Position numbers and translations under genes: made by a program. Shown here piece by piece: positions 59,590 through 64,000 of a DNA stretch of 64,000 bases (position 1 is the first letter of the stretch; every line of letters starts with the position of its first letter). The notes below the pieces were generated by a model. The model saw nothing but the letters and a program-made list of their open reading frames with translations, searched no databases and had not been told where the DNA came from. Source of the DNA: Oxalobacteraceae bacterium (GTDB taxonomy: Bacteria; Pseudomonadota; Gammaproteobacteria; Burkholderiales; Burkholderiaceae_D); assembly GCA_013284265.1 (NCBI GenBank), contig JABTBR010000007.1:62001-126000 (forward strand), in the 5' to 3' direction.

Positions 59590-60723
59590 ATGGCTAAAAT
59601 TCTCCAGGAGATCTTCGTCGATCCACCCATGGCCATCGCCCGCCTTGGCGCCAGCCGGATTCCGCTGGACGCCTTTGTCTGGTCCGAGGCGGCCGGACCG
59701 CGGGGCTCGGACGACACCACCCTGATGCCGCGCTGGACGCTGGACGTGCAGCCGGACGGCACGGTGCAGCCGCGCATGCCCAAGCGCTTGACGTTCCGCG
59801 ACGGCGAGCACATACGGCCGCTATGTCCCTTCTTCGAACTGTGGGCCAAGGTCGGCGAAGCGGGCAGCGACCGCAGCACCTGGCAAGCCGTGCCGCTCAC
59901 GCCCGCGCTGCTGAAGGAATTTGGCGGCGCGCCCAGCGACCTGGTGCTGCATTTCAATGCCGTCAACAGCAAGGCGGCGCGCCGGCGCAACGATCCGGAT
60001 CTGCGCTTCGGCACCTTTCCGCCGGTCTCGCTGCGCGGCGACCAGCATGCCGCGCTGGCCATCAGCGGCAGCAGCCCGCCGGACGCCGCGCGGCCCCTGC
60101 TGCAGGACGGGCGCAGCATCCCGCTCGGTAGCCTGCGTTTCCTGCGCAGCAAGCCGCAACCGGCGCCGCAGGCCACCCCGTGGACCGACGACGTCAATGT
60201 GGAAGTGATGCGTTTCCGCTTTACCCCGCCGGCCGGCCGCTTCTACGGCCCGCCCGCCGCCGCGCAGGCGCGCACCCACGCCGGCCGCTCGCTGGTGGCC
60301 GTGCCGGCCGAATGCGCGTTTTTAAATGGCGAGGTGGGCTGGCTGGAGCAGCCCGTGCCGCCGCAGTCGGGCGACGCAGCCATGCTGCTCGATGTGGTGG
60401 ACGACACCAGCGACGCGCGCATCAGCGTGGAACTGAGCCTGCCCGGCCGCCCCGTGCTGCGCACGCGCGCCACGCTGTTCGTCGCCCCGCCCGATTTCGC
60501 ACTGAGCCAGCGCCCCGCCCCGACCATCGGCGAAGACCTGCGCGAACGCAAGGCCGCGGCCCATGAGCTGGCCGATGCGCTGACCGCACCGTTCGAAGCC
60601 GTCTCGCTGATGACGGCCGAACACTGGCGCGCGGTGCATGCACAAGACCAGGCGCCAGAGGACAGCGCTCAATTGACCATCAATAGCAATGCTGTGCGCG
60701 CGGACCTTCCCGTCAAACAGTAA
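59590..60723 (+). CDS. Conserved-looking protein of unknown function
   Basis: A 377-residue cytoplasmic protein without signal peptide or membrane helix. Phrases such as VDPPMAIARLGASRIPLDAFVWSE, LCPFFELWAKVG, FYGPP and LLDVVDDTSDARISVEL (in parts) look like a conserved family, and the PMAIARLG opening faintly recalls LodA-type proteins, but the catalytic residues of that group cannot be placed. The C-terminus ends soon after an FEAVSLMTAEHWRAV helix and may be shortened. The 240 bases upstream are distinctly AT-rich. It converges on the DUF296 gene, five bases away. ATG chosen at 59590 with GGAA upstream. Confidence 0.6.
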   Translation: MAKILQEIFVDPPMAIARLGASRIPLDAFVWSEAAGPRGSDDTTLMPRWTLDVQPDGTVQPRMPKRLTFRDGEHIRPLCPFFELWAKVGEAGSDRSTWQAVPLTPALLKEFGGAPSDLVLHFNAVNSKAARRRNDPDLRFGTFPPVSLRGDQHAALAISGSSPPDAARPLLQDGRSIPLGSLRFLRSKPQPAPQATPWTDDVNVEVMRFRFTPPAGRFYGPPAAAQARTHAGRSLVAVPAECAFLNGEVGWLEQPVPPQSGDAAMLLDVVDDTSDARISVELSLPGRPVLRTRATLFVAPPDFALSQRPAPTIGEDLRERKAAAHELADALTAPFEAVSLMTAEHWRAVHAQDQAPEDSAQLTINSNAVRADLPVKQ

Positions 60724-60728
60724 GGTCC

Positions 60729-61127
60729 TTAGCTGGAACTGCGTATCATCAATTCCTGAAAGCCCGTCGCCGCATCGTGTTCGCGGCTGAAACGGTACTC
60801 GGGCAGCAGCGCCAGCAGCAACTCGGCGGTGGTGCGCACCAGACAGCCGGCGCCGACGTGGCCGCCCAGCACCCTGCCCTGCGCATCGGCAATCGACATA
60901 TGCAGATGGGCGCCGTCCGGCGCGACCGAGCCGGCCAGCGTGAGGATTTCCAGGTCGCCGTGCACGGCCGCAGCTTCGGGCACACCCGCATAACGCAGCT
61001 GTGCCACGCTCAGGCTGCCTATTCCCTGCAGCACGAAGGCAGCCTGGGCACCGGTCCTGATCAAGGCTCCCTGCACCGCGGCGCGCAGATCCTGGCCAGG
61101 ACTCAAACGTAGCGGCAGCAGTTGCAT
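60729..61127 (-). CDS. DUF296/PPC-domain protein
   Basis: A 132-residue protein made of a single PPC (DUF296) domain: QLLPLRLSPGQDLRAAVQGAL, AAFVLQGIGSLSVAQLRYAG, DLEILTLAGSVAPDGAHLHMSIAD and GGHVGAGCLVRTTAEL (in parts) cover the whole fold. Plants fuse this trimeric domain to AT hooks; bacterial stand-alone forms have been crystallised but have no agreed function. The GAHLH and GGH histidines could bind metal. I chose the ATG at 61127 because AAGGGA lies nine bases upstream; longer frames enter the glutaredoxin gene. It follows that gene by 65 bases on the same strand. Confidence 0.8.
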   Translation of the reverse strand: MQLLPLRLSPGQDLRAAVQGALIRTGAQAAFVLQGIGSLSVAQLRYAGVPEAAAVHGDLEILTLAGSVAPDGAHLHMSIADAQGRVLGGHVGAGCLVRTTAELLLALLPEYRFSREHDAATGFQELMIRSSS

Positions 61128-61192
61128 GGACGGACGTCCCTTGGCCGCATTCTGGGCGACCAGCATCGGCAGCATGGCAAACATGGCTGCGC

Positions 61193-61573
61193 CTACGCCG
61201 CCACCGGCGCGGCCAGCATGCGCGCGAATTCGCCGTTGCCGATCAAGCGTTCCAGGTCCTGGGCGCCGCCGATCAGCACGCCGTTCACGAAAATCATCGG
61301 CAAGGTCGGCCAGCCGGTCCACATCTTGAGCGCGGTGCGCGGGCGCCATTGCGACAGGTAGCTGCCGTACTCCAGGTAGTGGTAGGGCGTGCCGAGGCCA
61401 TCGAGCAGCTTGCGTGCCTTGCGCGGAAACGGATTCATGGACATGCCGACCACCACCACCTTGTTGGCGGCCACGGCGGCCTGCACGGTGCGCACGATGT
61501 CGGCATGGCTGGCGCTGATCTTGGGGCGGGCATCGGGGTGGATGTGGGCTTCGTCCAGAATACTGCGGCTCAT
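61193..61573 (-). CDS. Glutaredoxin-like protein without cysteines
   Basis: A 126-residue thioredoxin-fold protein of the monothiol-glutaredoxin type. The fold markers are kept: VVVVGMSMNPFPRKARKLLD (in parts) where active glutaredoxins have CPYC or CGFS, the cis-proline motif WPTLP and NGVLIGGAQDLERL. The two active-site positions are N47 and P50, and there is no cysteine anywhere in the protein, so dithiol or monothiol redox chemistry and normal iron-sulphur binding are excluded. The glutathione-binding part looks intact, so it may bind glutathione or act as a scaffold. ATG at 61573 with AGGAGA five bases upstream. Co-directional with the DUF296 gene. Confidence 0.8.
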   Translation of the reverse strand: MSRSILDEAHIHPDARPKISASHADIVRTVQAAVAANKVVVVGMSMNPFPRKARKLLDGLGTPYHYLEYGSYLSQWRPRTALKMWTGWPTLPMIFVNGVLIGGAQDLERLIGNGEFARMLAAPVAA

Positions 61574-61658
61574 GAGGTCTCCTGTGGGTGTTTTTTCAAT
61601 ACTGGGAGAGTAGCCGCCTTGCGCCCGATACGCAAAGCTTTTTATCGGGAGGGCGCCG

Positions 61659-63830
61659 CTAGCGCGAGCCAAAACTCAGCCGCCGCCCTTCTTTGAGCAT
61701 GGATTCAAATTCGGCGGCGCTGACCGGCTGGCTGAACAGATAGCCCTGCAACTGGTCGCAACCGAGTTCGCGCAGGAAGGCCATCTGCTCCGGCGTCTCC
61801 ACGCCTTCGGCCACGATCTCCTGGCGCAGCTGCTGGGCCATGGTGACGATGGCGCGCGCAATCGCGCAATCGTTTTCCTCATGCGGCAAGCCGGTCACGA
61901 AGGAACGGTCTATCTTCAGCGTACTGATGGGGAACTTCTTCAGGTAGGCGAGGCTGGAATAGCCGGTACCGAAATCATCGAGCGCCAGCGCCATCCCCAT
62001 CGCCACCAGCGCGTTCATGATGCCGATCACATTGTCGCTGCCGCCCACCAGCAGGCTTTCGGTAATCTCCAGCATGATCTGCTCGGGCAGCACGTCGTGG
62101 CGCGCCAGCACGGCGGTGATCCGCGCCGGCAGCTGGGTGTCGAACTGGCGCGCCGACAGATTGACGGCGATCGGCGGCATCATCAGATTGGCATCCTTCC
62201 AGGCACGCACCTGGCGGCAGGCTTCCTCCAGCACCCAGTTGCCCAGGTCGAGTATCAGCCCGGTCTCCTCGGCCACCGGAATGAACACGCCCGGCGAGAC
62301 CATGCCGCGCACCGGATGGCGCCAGCGCAGCAGCGCTTCGGCGCCGACGATGCGGCCGCTGCGCAGGCTCACCTTGGGCTGGTAGTACAGTTCCAGCTGG
62401 TCCAGCGCCAGCGCCGAACGCAGCTCGGTTTCCATGCGCAGGTGTTCCTTGGCGCGCTGGTTCATCTCCTCGCTGTAGAACAGGAAGGACGGCTCCAGAT
62501 TCTTGGCCGCGCGCGCGGCCGCCACTTCGGCGAAGTGGATCAGGCTGGGCGAGTCGCTACCATCTTCCGGATACACGGCGATACCCGCGCTGGCGCCCAC
62601 CTGCAAGCTATGCCCGCCCACCGCCAGCGGCGTGCTCAGTGTGGACAGCAGCTTCTGCGCGACGATGGCGGCATGTTCGCGCTTTTCAATCTGCAGCAGC
62701 GCGATGGCGAACTTGTTGCCGTCGATGCGGGCCAGCACATCCGGATCGCGCAGCGCCTGGCGGAACTGGCGCCCGATCTCGCACAGCAGCGCATTGCCGA
62801 TGTCGTGGCCCAGCGTGTCGCTGATCGCTCCCAGCCGGCTGATCTCCACCACCATCACCGCGCCATGCTCCCCCGTGCGGCGCGCCTCGGTCAGCGCCTG
62901 GTCCAGCAGTTGCGACAGCAGGCACTGGTTCGGCAGGCCGGTCAGGCTGTCGTAATTGGCCATGCGCTGCATGCGCGCCTCGGCATCCTTGTGCACGCTG
63001 ATATCGGAGAACAGCGAGAAGGTATGCGTGATCTGGCCCGCGTGATCGCGCACCGCGCTGATCGTGACCGATTGCGGAAACAGCTCGCCGTTCTTGCGCT
63101 TGCCGATAATCTCGCCGCGCCAGGGGCCGCTGCCGCGCATGGCGGCGCGCACCTGGGCGCGGAAGTCGGCGTCGTGCACGCCCGAGCGCAGCAGGTCGGG
63201 CGTGCTGCCGATGGTTTCCTCGGGCAGGTAGCCGGTGATGCGGGTGAAGGCGCCGTTGATCGAGACGATGCGCTCGTTGGCATCGGTGATCAGCACGCCC
63301 TGGTCGCTGTCTTCGATGATGCGCGCGTGCAGTTGCAGCTTGTCGGCCTCGGCCAGCGGCTCCTGGACCGTGTGCAGGCGCACCAGCATGCCTATCGTGT
63401 CGCCGCCTTCGTCGCGCCGCAGCGAGAGCGCCAGCCTTACCCAGACAATGTCGCCGGACTTGGTGCGCCGCCGCACCTCGGTCACGCCGCTCATCTGCGG
63501 CTGGCCCTGCTCCTGCGCCTGCTGGAAGAACAGCTCGGCGATATCGCCGCCCTCGTCCTCGTCGGCATACAGGAACAGCACGTGCTGGCCCAGCGCCTCC
63601 TGCGCGCTGTAGCCGAACAGCTGTTCGGCGCCCGCGTTCCAGCCGGTCAGATAGCCGGCCAGATCGAGTTCCAGCAAGGCGTCCGGCGCCGGCAGCGCCG
63701 CCAGATGGGCCGCCTGCGCTTCGGCCAAGGCAGCGTCCAGACTGGCCAGCGTGCTGGCCAGCGCTTCGCCCTGCTGTTCACGGGCTTGCCGGCTCAGCGC
63801 CAGACAGCGCGCGATCGCGGCCTCATGCAT
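61659..63830 (-). CDS. PAS-PAS-GGDEF(degenerate)-EAL c-di-GMP phosphodiesterase
   Basis: A 723-residue cytoplasmic signalling protein. Two PAS domains with PAC tails come first (GWNAGAEQLFGYSAQEALG; GYLPEETIGSTPDLLRSG; SLFSDISVHKDAE). The GGDEF domain follows with its signature replaced by DGNKF in ARIDGNKFAIAL, so it should not make c-di-GMP. The EAL domain has all catalytic motifs: GAEALLRW, NLSARQF, EITESLL, DDFGTGYSSL, KIDRSFV and AEGVETPEQ. It is thus probably a c-di-GMP-degrading enzyme that favours motility. ATG at 63830 with GGGAAG upstream; it overlaps the previous gene by eight bases. Confidence 0.88.
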   Translation of the reverse strand: MHEAAIARCLALSRQAREQQGEALASTLASLDAALAEAQAAHLAALPAPDALLELDLAGYLTGWNAGAEQLFGYSAQEALGQHVLFLYADEDEGGDIAELFFQQAQEQGQPQMSGVTEVRRRTKSGDIVWVRLALSLRRDEGGDTIGMLVRLHTVQEPLAEADKLQLHARIIEDSDQGVLITDANERIVSINGAFTRITGYLPEETIGSTPDLLRSGVHDADFRAQVRAAMRGSGPWRGEIIGKRKNGELFPQSVTISAVRDHAGQITHTFSLFSDISVHKDAEARMQRMANYDSLTGLPNQCLLSQLLDQALTEARRTGEHGAVMVVEISRLGAISDTLGHDIGNALLCEIGRQFRQALRDPDVLARIDGNKFAIALLQIEKREHAAIVAQKLLSTLSTPLAVGGHSLQVGASAGIAVYPEDGSDSPSLIHFAEVAAARAAKNLEPSFLFYSEEMNQRAKEHLRMETELRSALALDQLELYYQPKVSLRSGRIVGAEALLRWRHPVRGMVSPGVFIPVAEETGLILDLGNWVLEEACRQVRAWKDANLMMPPIAVNLSARQFDTQLPARITAVLARHDVLPEQIMLEITESLLVGGSDNVIGIMNALVAMGMALALDDFGTGYSSLAYLKKFPISTLKIDRSFVTGLPHEENDCAIARAIVTMAQQLRQEIVAEGVETPEQMAFLRELGCDQLQGYLFSQPVSAAEFESMLKEGRRLSFGSR

Positions 63831-63999
63831 GGGCGCTTCCCGCCCCGCCGGCGACCAGGCCCAGCATCCACAGATGCGCCTCGACCATGATCCGATGATA
63901 GTCATCCACGCCCAGTTGCAGCGCATCCAGCTGAGTCAGCAGGGCCGCACCGTCGCGCTGTTCGGCCGCGTCGACCAGCGCCAGCAGGCAGCCCAGTTC
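63823..63999 (-). CDS. C-terminal end of an unidentified protein (cut by window edge)
   Basis: An open frame runs from the right edge to a TGA at 63823-63825, giving 58 residues (ELGCLLALVDAAEQRD, then DDYHRIMVEAHLWMLG). It looks helical, with a small-residue tail. It overlaps the start of the GGDEF-EAL gene by eight bases, the usual sign of translational coupling, so it is probably a real upstream partner in that operon. The family cannot be identified from this piece. Confidence 0.5.
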   Translation of the reverse strand, partial: ELGCLLALVDAAEQRDGAALLTQLDALQLGVDDYHRIMVEAHLWMLGLVAGGAGSAHA

Positions 64000-64000
64000 G

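Overview
This window is about 64 kb of GC-rich, densely packed bacterial chromosome. The gene content (PEP-CTERM secreted proteins, a dapC-dapD-pilU-dapE-prmB block, MuxABC/MdtABC-type RND efflux, many PAS/HDOD/GGDEF-EAL signalling proteins, S46 peptidase, sigma54-dependent DctBD) suggests a betaproteobacterium of the Oxalobacteraceae, of the Massilia/Duganella/Telluria/Janthinobacterium kind. That placement rests on gene content and protein style; no rRNA gene is present to confirm it. I see no tRNA or rRNA gene, CRISPR array, complete insertion sequence or prophage.

Layout. 1-2.0 kb: end of a DctB-like kinase and its DctD-like sigma54 activator. 2.0-4.6 kb: MlaE-like permease, MCE protein and lipoprotein, an envelope lipid-transport operon with no ATPase beside it. 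4.8-8.1 kb: RhlE helicase, an M19 dipeptidase, and a small membrane protein divergent from a MerR regulator with a textbook MerR operator. 8.4-18.1 kb: lysine/diaminopimelate genes dapC, dapD and dapE mixed with pilU, a tandem PEP-CTERM pair, a YffB/ArsC-like protein, prmB and an ABC-F ATPase. 18.3-25.7 kb: CheW, HDOD protein, family III CoA-transferase, arfB and two tandem DUF342/FapA-like genes. 26.1-31.9 kb: a small secreted protein, ompR-envZ, an orphan Imm26-like protein, a ferritin-like protein of the encapsulated-ferritin type and a YqhD-like alcohol dehydrogenase. 31.9-39.8 kb: two secreted lyase-like proteins, a TPP riboswitch driving a TonB-dependent receptor, a NadR-like kinase with a PnuC-family transporter, and an S46 dipeptidyl peptidase. 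39.8-43.6 kb: a CheR-PAS protein and a PAS histidine kinase. 43.8-56.0 kb: a four-gene RND efflux operon divergent from a Spy/CpxP-like gene and a CpxRA-like two-component system, with a canonical CpxR box between them. 56.1-64 kb: SppA, an MFS exporter, an unknown protein, a DUF296 protein with a cysteine-free glutaredoxin, and a PAS-GGDEF-EAL protein.

Most striking observations. (1) A family of dispersed palindromic repeats: six full copies in two exact size classes (four of 104 bp, two of 67-70 bp), plus a 26-bp core-less form and a half copy. They are all intergenic, mostly lie between convergent genes, and show compensatory changes in the stems and one copy with an inverted core. (2) A 99-residue protein that closely resembles encapsulated ferritin but lacks the residues expected to bind iron. 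(3) A TPP-riboswitch-controlled outer-membrane receptor beside a PnuC-family transporter and a P-loop kinase, which could form a thiamine (or related vitamin) salvage route. (4) A glutaredoxin-like protein with no cysteine at all, next to a DUF296 gene. (5) A 103-bp near-perfect hairpin resembling a MITE at the 3' end of a small secreted-protein gene.

Several start codons are placed by ribosome-binding-site position rather than by the longest reading frame; these are noted in the entries. All family calls come from reading motifs; no database search was run.
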